Positions 1 to 11,486 of a stretch of DNA of 64,000 bases are shown here, piece by piece (position 1 is the first letter of the stretch; the number at the start of each line of letters is the position of its first letter). The DNA lies in assembly GCA_032871835.1 (NCBI GenBank), contig CM065295.1, forward strand, positions 67,388,687-67,452,686, written 5' to 3'. The notes below the pieces were generated by a model that was not told the DNA's origin, searched no databases, and was given only the letters and a program-made list of their open reading frames with translations. Position numbers and translations under genes: made by a program. The stretch is from Dipteronia dyeriana (Eukaryota; Streptophyta; Magnoliopsida; Sapindales; Sapindaceae).

Positions 1-476
1 TTATCATAAAATTACATTGATCCAGTTGATCATCGTATATATGTTATTTCGATCAAGAAGATCATTGTAACTATTACTTTGATCTTGCTAATCATCGTAT
101 ATATGTTACCTTGATCCAGAAGATCATCATAAATATTACTTCGATTCGACAGATCAATAAATATATTCGTTATGGTTTTTATCCCACTGGATTTTCCTAG
201 TAAAGTATAAATGTGATAAATGTGATAAATGTTTTGAAGAAAACAATAATTCTGAAGAAAACAATAATTCTGGACATATGTACACTATAATATTTTTCCC
301 TTCGATCAGGTTTTATCCCACTGAGTTTTCCTGACAAGATTTTTAACGAGATAGTTTTGAGAACGTCCAATACCACAAGATTCAGAAAATCATTGCATAT
401 ATTATTGTCGAGGGTTTTATCCCAATAGGTTTTACCTAACAAATTGAAATACAAGCGGTGGAAATCTAAGGAAGAG
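1..476 (+). mobile_element. Copia retrotransposon 3' internal region (truncated at window edge)
   Basis: No open frame survives. Bases 1-170 are degenerate direct repeats of about 35-40 bp built on GATCATCGTATATATGTTA. They are followed by three copies of a line beginning GGTTTTATCCCA (near 174, 308 and 413), a phrase common in the untranslated 3' part of plant copia elements. The segment ends with the purine-rich GGAAATCTAAGGAAGAG directly before an LTR starting TGTT, so it reads as a polypurine tract. The coding part must lie to the left of the window. Confidence 0.5.
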
Positions 477-750
477 TGTTATAAATAATGTGATCCCACC
501 GCTTTTCTTGGTGCTCACACTTGATCATTTGATGAAACACGTGGAGAAGAAGGCTTGTAGCTTAAGGATTAAGCTTTGATATTTGTAAGGCTTGAGCGGC
601 GGTTTGCTTATATACATCTGACTTTCAATTGTAAAAGACGTTGATCACTGTATAAACATAAAAGAGCAGAAGCTCTCTCTCTCACGCCTCTCGTTTCTCT
701 CGTCTCTCTCTCACATATTTCTCTGTTTATTATCTCATTAAATTACAACA
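477..750 (+). repeat. Copia 3' LTR, about 274 bp
   Basis: It begins TGTTATAAATAATGTG right after a polypurine-like tract and ends AATTACAACA, which fits TG...CA LTR termini. Inside are a TATA-like stretch (TTATATACATC near 608) and a CT-rich leader (675-715), a usual arrangement for a short copia LTR. The partner LTR would be outside the window, so the 5-bp target duplication cannot be tested. The right boundary is uncertain by some tens of bases. Confidence 0.5.
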
Positions 751-2440
751 ATCTTCACTACAATCTTCACTTTTTTTGATATATTTGGGATTTTGCGGTT
801 TCTTTATTACTTTTAATTTGATTTATTTGTTAAAAATTTGACAAGTAGACAATGATGGTAATTATTATATTTTTGATTTAAAATATTAGTAATTTAATTT
901 AAGGGTAAGATTGAAATTTTAAAAATATATAAATTTGAGGTGTACATATGATTTTAAGGACCAGTTTGGTATTACTGTAATTTTTATAATAATCACCGTT
1001 AGCTGTGATGAAGGAATAATCAGCTGTGAAGTTAATCAACAGATGTTTAGTTAATTGCATTTTTAAAACTGCTTTATAGCTCGAAAGCAGTATACAAACG
1101 TTTGGTAATTTTATTGTAAAAGTGTTGAGATTAGTTACAATGATTAAAATATACATGAGTTTAGTATCCTATTTTTTTTATATTAATTATATATATATAT
1201 ATATTAAATTAATATTTAAGTAGAATATATAAATTGAAAAAAATCATAAGAACAATAATTAAAAAAAAAAGATATTATAAATCAAATCAATATTTAAATA
1301 GAATATTTACTTTTGGGATAAAATAAGATATATAAATGATTTTAACTTAATTTGATAAGGTTAATAGTGATATTTTAAAATATGCATTAAATACTGAAAT
1401 AAATTATTCTATAATCACTTTTAAAAAGTAACCTCATACCCACTTCTCAAAATCACTGTCAAAACTTGTCAGATTATCAATTAATCACTATTAAAAATTT
1501 TACCAAATATCATTTTATGTCAAAATTATAAAATAGTTTGATTTTAACTTTTTAAAAGTAATAGCAAATTGACTCTAAAGGTGTGTAAACATCGCATCTC
1601 TTATAAATATTGTGTTAGTTTATAGTCCCAAATACGAAATAGTATCTCTATTAAAAATAATCAAGTCAAACAAAGTCTAAATCCATTACAAGAGCTCAAT
1701 CCACTTATCAGATTTGATAAAGTTATCCTTGATCCGGTCAAAAATATTGTATAAGTTGAATAAAATTTATAAGATAGGATAAAATCAAATATCTCGTTAC
1801 ATACTCAGGCTGAAATCAATAGATCAAGAATCAACCCGTTAAATAACCCGTTAAATAATCGCTTCTCCTATTATAAACGCGAGAGATCAAAGAAAATTCG
1901 AGACCCAAAAAAAAGAAAAAAAAAGAAAAAAAAAGAAAGAAAGAAAGGAAGTCTGAGAAGTGTACCTCCACTCACTAAAAACAATGAACGGTAGGACCAT
2001 TCTCTCTGACAATTTTATATTCCCAACCTAAGCAAGAACAAATAGACTGCTCTGCACTTGACATTGACTTCATGGTTTGTTTACTGTCATTGCGCTGTCC
2101 CTTTCAATATCGACTTTACTTCGCTGGATGAGAGTTCGTTCGATTAGATCAAAATAATCAAGCCTCCAACGGTACAGTTGATAAGGGTTTAAAAAATAAA
2201 TAACGTTCGATGGAGATAACATTTCAATATTATTATTGATTTAATAATTTATATTTAAATAATATTTATTATAGTGAATAAATAAAAATGTTTTCAATAA
2301 TTGTTTCATAAGAGTTTATCATTCATTTTTTTTAAGATGAGAGTTATAAAATAGAGATAAAGTTTCTTTAAAACTCAGATGTTACGTAAACGTATTCGGA
2401 GATCGAGCTCCTCGTTGAGTTTAATTTTTATTTTTTTTTC
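751..2440. other. AT-rich intergenic sequence, no gene seen
   Basis: I see no coding sequence here. About 955-1580 may be an old MITE. Its left end, AGGACCAGTTTGGTATTACT, resembles the reverse complement of its right end, AGAGTCAATTTGCTATTACT, but I found no clear target duplication. An A/AG-rich simple tract lies at about 1906-1950, and TA repeats at about 1185-1205. Confidence 0.4.
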
Positions 2441-2449
2441 TCATCAGTA

Positions 2450-3080
2450 CTTCATAAAAAATATTTCGATCCTTTGAAAAATATGCTTGATTCTTAAAAA
2501 AAAAAATCTTCGATTCTTTCTAATATATGTTTGAATTCTCTACAAATATATTCGATTTAACTAAACCTAACTTTCTAAAAAAATTCTCGATCATTTGAAA
2601 AAAATTCTCGATCCTTTAAAAAGAATCTCGATCCTTTAAAAACAATCTCGATCCTTTAAAAAATATTCTCGATACTTTGAAAAATCTTCTCGATACTTTG
2701 AAAAATCTTCTCGATCCTTTGAAAAAAAATTCTCGATTCTTTGAAAATATTCTCGATCCTTTGAAAAATCTTATCTATCATTTGATAAAAATTCTCGATC
2801 CTTTAAAAAATATTCTTGATACTCTGAAAAAAATTCTCGATCCTTTGAAAAAAATTCTCGATCCTTTGAAAAATATTTTCGATCATTTGAAAAAAATATC
2901 GATCCTTTGAAAATTTCTTGATCCTTTGACAGATGCTCGATTTTTTCAATTCTCTCAAAAATATGATTGATTCTAAAAAATAAGCTCGATCATATTTAAA
3001 AAAAGCTCAATTTGACTACAAATATGCTCGATTTAACTAAACCTAATTTTTAAAAATAAAATGCTCGATCCTTTGAAAAA
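2450..3080 (+). repeat. Minisatellite, 20-21-bp unit TTCTCGATCCTTTGAAAAAA
   Basis: About two dozen imperfect copies of a unit reading roughly CTCGATCCTTTGAAAAAAAT run in tandem. The best-preserved part is 2585-2925. Because many units are 21 bp, one frame (2677-2910) stays open and reads as a seven-residue repeat of the type ILDPLKK. There is no upstream gene context, and the flanks are variant units (CTCGATTTAACTAAACCTAA near 2545 and 3030), so I treat it as a noncoding repeat. Confidence 0.8.
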
Positions 3081-3889
3081 TAAAATGTTCATACATGTTC
3101 ATACAAAGACTGGACAACAAATCATAACGAATGGATACATTGTTAAACCACACATAAATATATACAAATATATAAACGAAGATCACAAATATAAGTTATC
3201 TTCTTATACAGAATCTAGAGAGAGACAAGTTTTTTGGAGTGAGAGAGGAGTTATCGTTTTCAAAATGTAGATGGAAACACAATGAGATTAAAAAATAGAT
3301 TATTTAAGGGCAATTTGGATAGTTCACCATAATAGGTGCCTTTTAAACTTAAGTTATTAAAACGGTGATATCACTGCAATACACATAAAAAAATATGATA
3401 TATCTCACAATTTTCACTAATTACTAATTTAAAATTAATTAATTTATTAATAAATTATCTAATTTAAATATGGAAAAGTCCCCAATGGCTCAATGGGATA
3501 TTCCTTACTTGCTTCACTCTACTTTTCATCTTGAGAGGATCTTGTAATATTTGACCTACTATATTTTACTCTACCGTTATTAATATTCACTGACCTAAGA
3601 AAATTTAACTGTAGATTTTTAAGCTCTAAAAATATAATAAATTAGTTTCGTACTAATTTTGTGCCAAAGAATCAATTAAACCAAAAATCTAATTGATTCT
3701 TACTACATTTAAATTAAAGATCGTTAAATGGAATAATCGGTGGTTCCAATAAAAGTGAAATTTAGGGTGGCAGATGGCAGGCAAAGAGCAAATCTTTCTC
3801 ACATGTACGTATTCATGAAGCAGACGCAGACGCCAATCTCCAGTCTCTCTCTCACCACTCACACATATGTTGTTATCTCAGATTTTTTT

Positions 3890-3921
<32 letters not shown>

Positions 3922-4082
3922 GGGTCATCGATTCAAAACGATTTTAAATATCTAAAACTGAACTGAACAAAAAACTATTTGATTTTAGATATCCACAATC
4001 GGTTTGAATAGAATATGATATGTGAACCGAACCGAACACCTCTACCAATATGTATGGTTCTCCACATTTAAATTTATTTTTC

Positions 4083-4115
<33 letters not shown>

Positions 4116-4341
4116 CTATTTATTCGTGACACGTGTCATATCATTGTTTAAAGATAAAAATATCTTTAAAACCGTTTAATTTGACTAACAGCTGACTCAC
4201 AAATGGACGAAATTGAACAATTTTTTAAAACATAATCAATCAAGTGGAAAATGAATAAGTGAATAAAAAACAGATAATTCAAAAAAACATAAGAACCCAA
4301 ACTATAATATCCCATTATTAAATTATGATATGAATGAGATA
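3081..4341. other. AT-rich intergenic sequence with TA microsatellites
   Basis: No gene is recognised. TA tracts lie at about 3899-3921 and 4085-4111. The segment between them ends ACCGAACACCTCTA at about 4042. This is the reverse complement of the TAGAGGTGT terminus seen on the hAT at 4877, so it may be the remains of a related hAT whose other end I cannot find. Confidence 0.4.
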
Positions 4342-4876
4342 ACACATTTATATAGGGGTTTTCTGAAATGTATTATCACGTCAATTTATCGAAATTATTA
4401 ATTTATTCCATTGACACACGTCGGGACAAAAAAAATTATTATTTCATAGAGATTATTAATTTATGGAGGTCTTACTTTATTTATATGAATGGTTTTCTCC
4501 TAAGAGATCCCTTATTTTAATATAAAATAAAAATTGTCATAAATTCTATTATTTTGAATGAATTTTGATATGATTTTTTTTATGGATGATAAGTTAAATG
4601 AAATTTACCGGTGAACCAAATTTGATTTTTTTTCAAGAACTATAACTATTTTTCCCGATTTTATTGAAAATAGAGCATCAGAAAATTAGATGAAAAATAG
4701 GGAAAAAAATAGTTGTAGTGCTTGAAAAAATTTCAAATTTTGTTTACAAATAGATTTCATAGAACTTATTGACAACAAAAAAATTCGGATAAAACTTTAT
4801 TAAATTCAATGGATTTCAAGATGATCATTACTTTATGTTAAAATAAAAGATCCGTTAAGAGAAAACTATATAAATG
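4342..4876. mobile_element. Foldback (palindromic) MITE
   Basis: Bases from about 4491 (GGTTTTCTCCTAAGAGATCC) are the imperfect reverse complement of those ending near 4866 (GGATCCGTTAAGAGAAAAC reads as the partner arm). An inner pair, TTTCAAGAACTATAACTATT near 4631 and AATAGTTGTAGTGCTTGAAA near 4709, continues the palindrome towards a centre near 4672. A further CACATTTATATAG at 4342 matches the outermost right end in inverted orientation. No protein is encoded. The superfamily is unclear, and the left limit is either 4342 or about 4484. Confidence 0.6.
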
Positions 4877-5280
4877 TAGAGGTGTCTACAGTTCAATTTC
4901 GGTTTGAAACCGCCGTCTTCAGTTTCATGGATGGGAGAAACTGTAACCGAAACAGCCCAATACGGTTTGGGCCGGTTTTGAAACCGTTAGTTTGGCGGTT
5001 TCGATTTTGTCTGTTTTTTTCTACGTGGCAGCCTCTTATTGGTTGCATCATTTAATTTTCAATGGTCCAGTCACGTGTCGTTTTCTCATTGGTGCGTTTA
5101 TTTTTTTAAAATATAAACCGGCGGTTAAAATCGTTGGTTTTGGTCGATTTTTGTGCGGATAAAATCGTAACCAAACCGGCCATAAGCGGTTTCCAATAGA
5201 TTTTCAAATTTCTAGTTTCGGTTTTTGTATTTCGGTTTCGGTTTTTAACCACCAGTTTAACCAAACCGTGGACATCTCTA
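4877..5280. mobile_element. Non-autonomous hAT element, 404 bp
   Basis: The left end TAGAGGTGTCTACAG and the right end GTGGACATCTCTA are inverted repeats of hAT type. The element is bordered by a perfect 8-bp duplication, TATAAATG (4869-4876 and 5281-5288), the length expected for hAT transposases. The interior has many subterminal CGGTTT/AAACCG motifs, as in other plant hATs, and no coding frame. Its right end, with the neighbouring LINE sequence, is duplicated again at about 5569-5632. Confidence 0.9.
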
Positions 5281-5880
5281 TATAAATGTGATGGATATTG
5301 AGCACTTTTTGAATTATCATAGTGAAAATGGGTTAAATCAGAAACCATCACCTTGGAAAGAATAACCAATGAATCAAGAATCCTCAGAAGCTCAAGAATA
5401 GGAACCCCCTAGTAGGGATGACCATTTTCCCTTGGGGCTCCAAATTTCCTCTCCCCCATCCCTATTTAGGGGGAATTTTTTAAGGAAAAGTAAGGAAATA
5501 GGGGTGGGGATTTTCCCTATTTCCCCCATAAATCTCCCCCATCCCTATTTCGGTTTTTGTATTTCGGTTTCGGTTTTTGTATTTCGGTTTCGGTTTTTAA
5601 CCACCGGTTTAACCAAACCGTAGACACCTCTATATAAATGTGATGGATATTGAGCACCTTTTGAATTATCATAGTGAAAATGGGTTAAATCAGAAACCAT
5701 CGCCTTGAAAAGAATAACCAATGGATCAAGAATCCTCAGAAGCTCAAGAATGGGAACCCCCTAGTAGGGATGACCATTTTCCCCTGGGGCGCCAAATCTC
5801 CTCTCCCCTATCCCAATTTAGGGGAAATGTTTTAGGGAAAAATGAGGAAATTGGGGTGAGGATTTTCCCATTCCCCCCAA
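5213..5880 (+). repeat. Tandem duplication of about 353 bp
   Basis: Sequence from about 5217 to 5500 recurs from about 5569 to 5860 with few differences. Each copy contains the right end of the 404-bp hAT, a stretch of LINE 3' sequence (TGATGGATATTGAGCAC), and the left end of the second hAT (TAGGGATGACCATTTTCCC). The copies join in a CGGTTT-rich stretch (5545-5590), so slippage or unequal exchange at the simple repeat is a likely cause. The duplication post-dates both hAT insertions. Confidence 0.85.
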
Positions 5881-6203
5881 ATATTATAATATTATATATA
5901 ATATATATTTATTTTTTATATTTTTAATATTTTTAATATTTTTATTTTACTAACTATATATATATCTTTAATATGTAATTTTTACTGATACAGGGAAAAT
6001 GAAGGAATGGGAAAAATGGGGGCCTTGGGGAAATGGGAAAATGGGGAAAGAGGGGATGGGGAAAATGGGAAAATGTGGATGGGGATGGGAGGACCTCCCC
6101 CCAAAACTACCCATCCTTATTTTCCCCAAGTGGGAAAATGGGGGGATGAGGATGGGGATGGGGGGACCTTTATCCGTCCTCATTTCCTCATTGGCCATCC
6201 CTA
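5765..6203. mobile_element. Non-autonomous hAT (Ac-like ends), 439 bp, inside the LINE
   Basis: It begins TAGGGATGACCATTTTCCCC and ends GGCCATCCCTA, matching the Ac-type consensus TAGGGATG. The flanks CCCCCTAG (5757-5764) and CCCCCCAA (6204-6211) agree at six of eight positions, a decayed 8-bp duplication. Both sides read as the same LINE protein (FWRDN on one, PILELL on the other), so this element interrupts the LINE. The interior is rich in GGGGATGGGG motifs and CCCC runs. The two open frames of 80-94 residues through it are by-products of that composition. Confidence 0.85.
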
Positions 6204-6439
6204 CCCCCCAACAAATTGTCACGCCAAAAATCTTACTAAGAATTCTCGCTAATGAGCCAAATGCCCTATTTAAGAAGATTTGAATAATGAGAGCTAGAAG
6301 AAGGCTAACTCGACGTAGTGACATACCCCCCGTTGAGATTTCTGAACCTGAGATACCGCTCCTTCAGAAACAGAAAAGCAAACCCTTAGAGATCATAAAC
6401 TTCCTGGTGAGCTTCTTTAAATGAGAATCATTTAGGAAT

Positions 6440-7640
6440 CCAAGATCTTTCAAACCAAGACCACCTTAAGAATAAGGCCCACAACAATGATCCCAAGCAA
6501 CCTGAATAAGTTTAATCTTCTTACAAGAACATGTCCACAAAAAAATTCTGGACTTGCGATTAAACAATGCAGCAAAGAAAAAGGCCATTTGTAGATCATA
6601 AAAGAATGCACAAAGAAACCCATAATTACCGACTTAATCAGAGTAGCACAACCGGCTAATGAAAGAGCTTTCCTCTTCCACTTAGCAAACTTAGACATGA
6701 TTTTATCCACGATAGGTTGTAACACAGACTTTCTAGGCTTTCCCGAAATAACAAAACCCCCATGTAAGAGAAAGGCAATTGACCAACATTCATACTAGCT
6801 AAAGACTGCAATCTACCAATTCGGGATGGGGAAACAGAATATCAAAATAGATAGAAGATTTACCCCAATTAACCAGTTGACCTGAAACGTTACCATAAAC
6901 CTCAAAAGCATGTATGATATTCTTCAGATTCTGAACTGTGCCTCTGTAAAAATTCAAAATATCATTGGTATAAAGCAAATGTGTAGGAGCAGGAAATTCC
7001 ATATGAGAAGAAATAAGCAATAATTGTGAGATATCTACCATTCTCTATAGAAGCCTACTAAGGAAATCCTCCGCAATACCAAACGAGAGAGGGGATGGAT
7101 GGTCTCCATGATGAACCAATCTAGAATAATGAAATAACTCTCTAGAGACCTATTGATCAGCACCGAAAGCCTCGAAGATATAAGGATGCTGTCAATCCAA
7201 TCCATAAAAATTGAAGAAAACCTAAAATCCTAGAGAACTCTACGAAGAAAAGACCAATCCAGAGTATCAAAAGCCTTACAAATATCTATCTTCATGGTCA
7301 AATTGCCCCCATAACACTTCTTATGCAACACATTCATATAGCCAGAAGCTAAAGCGATACAGTCCTCAAAGTGACGGTCCCAAATGAACCCAAACTAATA
7401 GGGAGAGACAATCCTAGCTGCAATATGAGCCAACCGATCTGTCAAAATTTTGGAAGAGATTTTTAACCAGGAGTTCCTAAGCACAATCGGACAAAACTGA
7501 TCTATCGAAATCAAATCTTTCAGTTTCGGAAGAAGAACTATGAAACTGGAGTTCAAACCAAAAAATATAACCCATGTAAGGAAAAAGTCCTGAACTGTAA
7601 GAACCACGTCATTACCCATCACCTCCAAACAATGATGTTA
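6440..7640 (-). pseudogene. LINE ORF2 reverse transcriptase domain, decayed
   Basis: In minus-strand order, the 7628-7395 frame reads VQDFFLTW..GLNSSFIVLLPK, then SIDQFCPIVLRN and SKILTDRLA, which are conserved L1 RT blocks. The 7041-6799 frame reads PTHLLYTNDILNFYRGT, where the catalytic YADD-type box has become YTND. The 6725-6450 frame reads KWKRKALSLAGCATLIKSVI, the conserved block after the RT thumb. The blocks lie in different frames with stops between them. In an active element this enzyme copies the LINE RNA at a nicked target, but the altered catalytic box shows this one cannot. Confidence 0.85.
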
Positions 7641-8249
7641 AAATCCTCTAGAAAAGCCGCCTGACTAAGGGGTAGGGGCCATATCCATAGCAAAAACTGC
7701 ATCATGGATATCGTTCGCCGAAGTAATGCCAAGCAGGAAAGCCTTTTCTGAATCAGTCACTAAAAAAGGAATCACATCCTTCACCACCGAGAAATCTGTC
7801 TAAACTCGATAAGGATTTAAAGAAAAGAGGTTCGAATAAAATTCGATGATATGATCCCTGATAACCAAACAGTCATCTGTAAGTACCCCATTAATCGAGA
7901 AAGAAGACAAAGCTTTCCGGTACTACGTACGACTGACATAGGCATGAAAAAAGAAGGAGTTACGGTCTTCACCTTGCAGCTACTTAACTCTTGACCGATC
8001 ATGATAAAAGCACTTATGCCTGTGTAAAAACACGTCATGCTTAAGATAAACATGAGACTCGGCCAAGAAAAGCTCATTTGAATAACCCAGATTAGAAATA
8101 TGAAGATGAATATACTAAAGCTTTGTCGATTTTCTAGTAATGTTAGAGTTCAGATCCCCAAAAACCTCCCAATTCCAAGTCTTGAGAGCATTCTTCAACC
8201 TCTTCAGCTTGCTCATAACCACCTTAGGAGGCTTACCCATAAAAGCGGA

Positions 8250-9000
8250 ACTTCAAATATGATGAACTAAAGCCATAAAATAAGGGGGATCCAACCACAT
8301 GCTCTTGAACCTGAAAGGCCTAGGACTGGCGATCCAAATATCCGACAACCGAATCACCAACAGACAATGATCCGAAAATCTACGTAGAAGTGACACGTAT
8401 GAAATTTCCTGCCAATAAAAAATACAACCCACAGAAACCAAAGCTCTAACTAATCTCCTCTCAATTCTAATATGGGGATAACAACCCCTAGCCTAAGTGA
8501 AACGCGCACCCTAAGAACAAACACCAATCAAATCGCAATCCCCAATAACTGACTTGAAATCCTCAAAAGAGCTTCGAGCTAGAGAACGAAGGCTCAAAGA
8601 CTCATGACCTCCCAAAATAGAGTTAAAATCACCCATAACCAATCTGACCAAATCACTAAGATACCAAATCGATCTTCAGATAATTGTCGACGTACTCATA
8701 TAAACGAAAGTGGTAATAATACAGCCGAGAGTTAACCGTGAGCAAAATAGTAAGCTATTGCTCATGAAAAAAAGACTATTTCAGCATCAGGAAAAGAATC
8801 ACAAGCAAAGACCTAAATCATCTGTAAAAGACCACCTCTATCATTCTAACCCACTATATGCAAACCGAGAGATGACCAGAAACTAGAAGAGATGGAAGTA
8901 AAAACCACCATAGGCTCAACAATACAAACCAAAGAAGGTCGGTGTGAATGACACAATTTATGAGAACACACCTCATAGACCCGTTACCAATACACTGACA
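8250..9000 (-). pseudogene. LINE ORF2 endonuclease (AP-like) domain, decayed
   Basis: Reading the minus strand, VMGDFNSILGGHE occurs at about 8648-8598, the GDFN motif of AP-type endonucleases. FSDHCLLVI follows at about 8380-8350, holding the catalytic SDH motif, and then PRPFRFKSMWL and DPPYF. These are standard features of plant L1 ORF2 amino-termini. Stops interrupt the frame. Position and order agree with the downstream RT. Confidence 0.75.
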
Positions 9001-9599
9001 ATTTTAGTAATGGACACTAATAACCGAAAATTCCAAAAGAAGTTTGCATCTTGGATGGACTTTAGCTTAATCAGTCTACGTGTAACTATTGTCGTCTTCT
9101 AAGAAATAATGCTAGCATCCAATCCTTTTACCTCTATTTAAGAGGCCCATGACGAACTAGCAATGAGACGGAGCTCATCCCGTGAATCAGAGGCTGAAAG
9201 TTCAAAACTCTGAGTAGAACTTACAACCGAAGAGGGAATCTGAGATGAACAGTCCTTCCTAACCCAGTGAGCAGTATAGGGAAACAACGGATGCTATAGA
9301 GAGGAAGGTCCCACAGTAGTAGAAACCGTCTTAATCAATGAATCTATGATCGGAACAGCCTGGTTAGGAACATTGGAGTGATATCAGAAATCAATCCCGA
9401 AATAGTAGATGACTCCAATATCGTCTCCGATTTCAAAAAGGAAAAAGCTTGACCCCGCCGACAAATCCAAACTCAAATCAAACCCAATATCCACAGAAAA
9501 GTTATGAACCACCAAGACTTTATAAATCAGAACTACTCTTGAGGAACTAAGAACTATCAAGATTGCATTAACATTCCAGACTACTGCTCATGTGAAGCC

Positions 9600-10040
9600 A
9601 TCAAAGAACAGAATCATAGAAAATAGCCGAAGCAACCAGATCTAAAGAAACTACCAAAACCTTAGACATCAAAGAGTGGAGAACCGCCACATCCTCCGAT
9701 AAAGCCAAATCATTACGAATAGCCGAAAAACCATATAGACACTGGAACTGTAGACTAAGCCATAAAAACCGATCGAAACTCCATTCGATTAACAAATTTA
9801 CTACGAGGAACCTAAAACCCCATATTTTCATATTCACCAGATATAAAAGAACTGTGAGAATAATCTCTTTCTAGCAACAGAGAAGTTAGAGGCGAGGAGG
9901 ATACAACAATGTCCACAATCACTCTAGCAAAATGCTCGTAATCACCATCAATAATGGCTCTGTCTAGCCTCAGAGGCAAACCAATACCTTTAGCTAAATC
10001 CTAAATAATCTTTGGATGCTAGTATTCCCAAGAAAGATCA
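9600..10040 (-). pseudogene. LINE ORF1-like DUF4283 fragment, decayed
   Basis: The minus strand at about 10,000-9880 reads LAKGIGLPLRLDRAIIDG and then YEHFARVIVDI, close to the DUF4283 segment found in ORF1 (gag-like) proteins of plant L1 elements. The 9837-9601 frame lies just upstream or downstream in another register and adds little. The usual CCHC knuckle is not visible. Confidence 0.55.
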
Positions 10041-10060
10041 TAAAATCAGACTCAAACCTG

Positions 10061-10440
10061 TGCACTAGTGGACTTTTATGAAGCCGGATTAAAATCTGGG
10101 TCCTAAGGTTGGAGGCATAAAATACCCGACTTTGGTTGAGATACTATTTAGTGAAAATACTATTTTACCTTCCTACAAATAACCAAATTATTTAAAAATA
10201 ACCAAATTAAAAAAATTTAAAATGGTTTTGGTTGAGATATCCAAAGAACAAAAAAATAATAATTGAACTTCTGATTTGCTAGATCTTCACCAACTCAAAA
10301 AAAAAACCCAAAAATACATCACCACCACCCTAAAAACCCAGAATCCGTTAACACCTCACAACCCCACCATCATCGTCACCAGAATCACACCACACCACCA
10401 TTAACGACAACATAAACCCAGAATCCATCACCACACAACC
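10061..10440. other. Noncoding junction between the LINE and tandem repeats
   Basis: AT-rich sequence is followed by a CCACCA/ATCACC-rich stretch (10,310-10,440). I recognise no gene or element end. Confidence 0.3.
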
Positions 10441-10824
10441 CTTAACATTTTATAATGTTATTCATATAAACAAAGATTAAAAACATTAACTTAAGAGACA
10501 AACATCAATATATATTGGCAAGTATTTTCCATTTATAACAATCACATGGAAGAATCAAAACCAGATAGCATAATCTCCCATCAACATTTTGTATTTCATG
10601 TTAACAAGGAATAAATACATTAACTTAAGCCAAACATCAATATATATATTGGCAAGTATTTTCCATTAATAACAATCACATGGAGGAATCAAATCCAGAT
10701 AGCATAATAAATGAAAAAATCTTAGGCAAGTCAAACCCATGTCCATTAAAATAAAAAGAGTCAAATTTGGTCGAAACAATAGAGGAAGTTATGCTCCATC
10801 AAAATATACATATAGAAACAAAAT
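10441..10824 (+). repeat. Tandem repeats (134-bp and 250-bp units), left part
   Basis: A segment around AACAATCACATGGA at 10,537 recurs at 10,671, a 134-bp spacing. The second copy belongs to a longer unit of about 250 bp that is cut by the solo LTR and continues at 12,476. Shared text includes CATTAACTTAAG, TTGGCAAGTATTTTCCATT and CCAGATAGCATAAT. Confidence 0.8.
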
Positions 10825-11444
10825 TATAAGTTCCTTATATTTTGATTGGCTCATTTCGTTGACAAGACACATTGGGGATTTACTCTTAAGGGTAGATTAG
10901 GTCTCTTTGTTCGTGATCAAGCTTCAATGACATCGTCAAACTCAAGAGCACTTTAAAGGTTTATCACTTATACTTAACTCTTTGAAGAGACTTAGTTGCA
11001 CACACACTCTATTCTCATACATGTTTATTCATCTTGCATTGTACCTTTTTGCTTACATATGTGCATCCATTTCTTGTCTCTTCCTTACTTGTCTGGTGTG
11101 TTATTTGGACTTGCTTAAGTCCCTTAAAAATCCCTTAAAAAATCAGTTTGGTATGCAAGTTATGCATCCTCTATGGGAGAAGTCTCTAGCGTAGTTTCCC
11201 AAGGACCCTCCAGTGGGTTTCCCGGGACATGTCCCCGTGGGTCCCTCCCATGGAGTCACCCGTATAAAGCCTTCCAGGGTGTTCCACGGGACATGTCTCT
11301 GCAAATGCCTCTCGTGAAAGACGTGAATTTTTGGTATTTTTGTCTTTTCCATGCTACTCATTTTTCCCTCATATAAATTCATCATCTTCTTCCCCATTTA
11401 AACCTAGAGCTTTCAAAATCACATCTTTAGTGAAAAATATTGAC

Positions 11445-11486
<42 letters not shown>

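Larger units (their letters stand above)
5289..10060 (-). mobile_element. Decayed L1-type LINE retrotransposon
   Basis: Minus-strand fragments in the right order make an L1 LINE: ORF1 (10,040-9600), AP-endonuclease (about 9000-8250), reverse transcriptase (about 7640-6440) and a C-terminal stretch reading GGLGLKDLG through FWRDN (6440-6210). The last part resumes at 5756 after a hAT insertion. Stops and frameshifts occur throughout, so the copy is dead. The 3' end runs into other elements at 5289. No poly(A) tail or target duplication was found. Confidence 0.85.

Noticed and set aside
5968..6324. A 118-codon minus-strand frame and overlapping plus-strand frames rich in Gly, Met and Pro
   Set aside because: They arise from the GGGGATGGGG composition of the 439-bp hAT. 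The minus frame crosses the hAT/LINE boundary.
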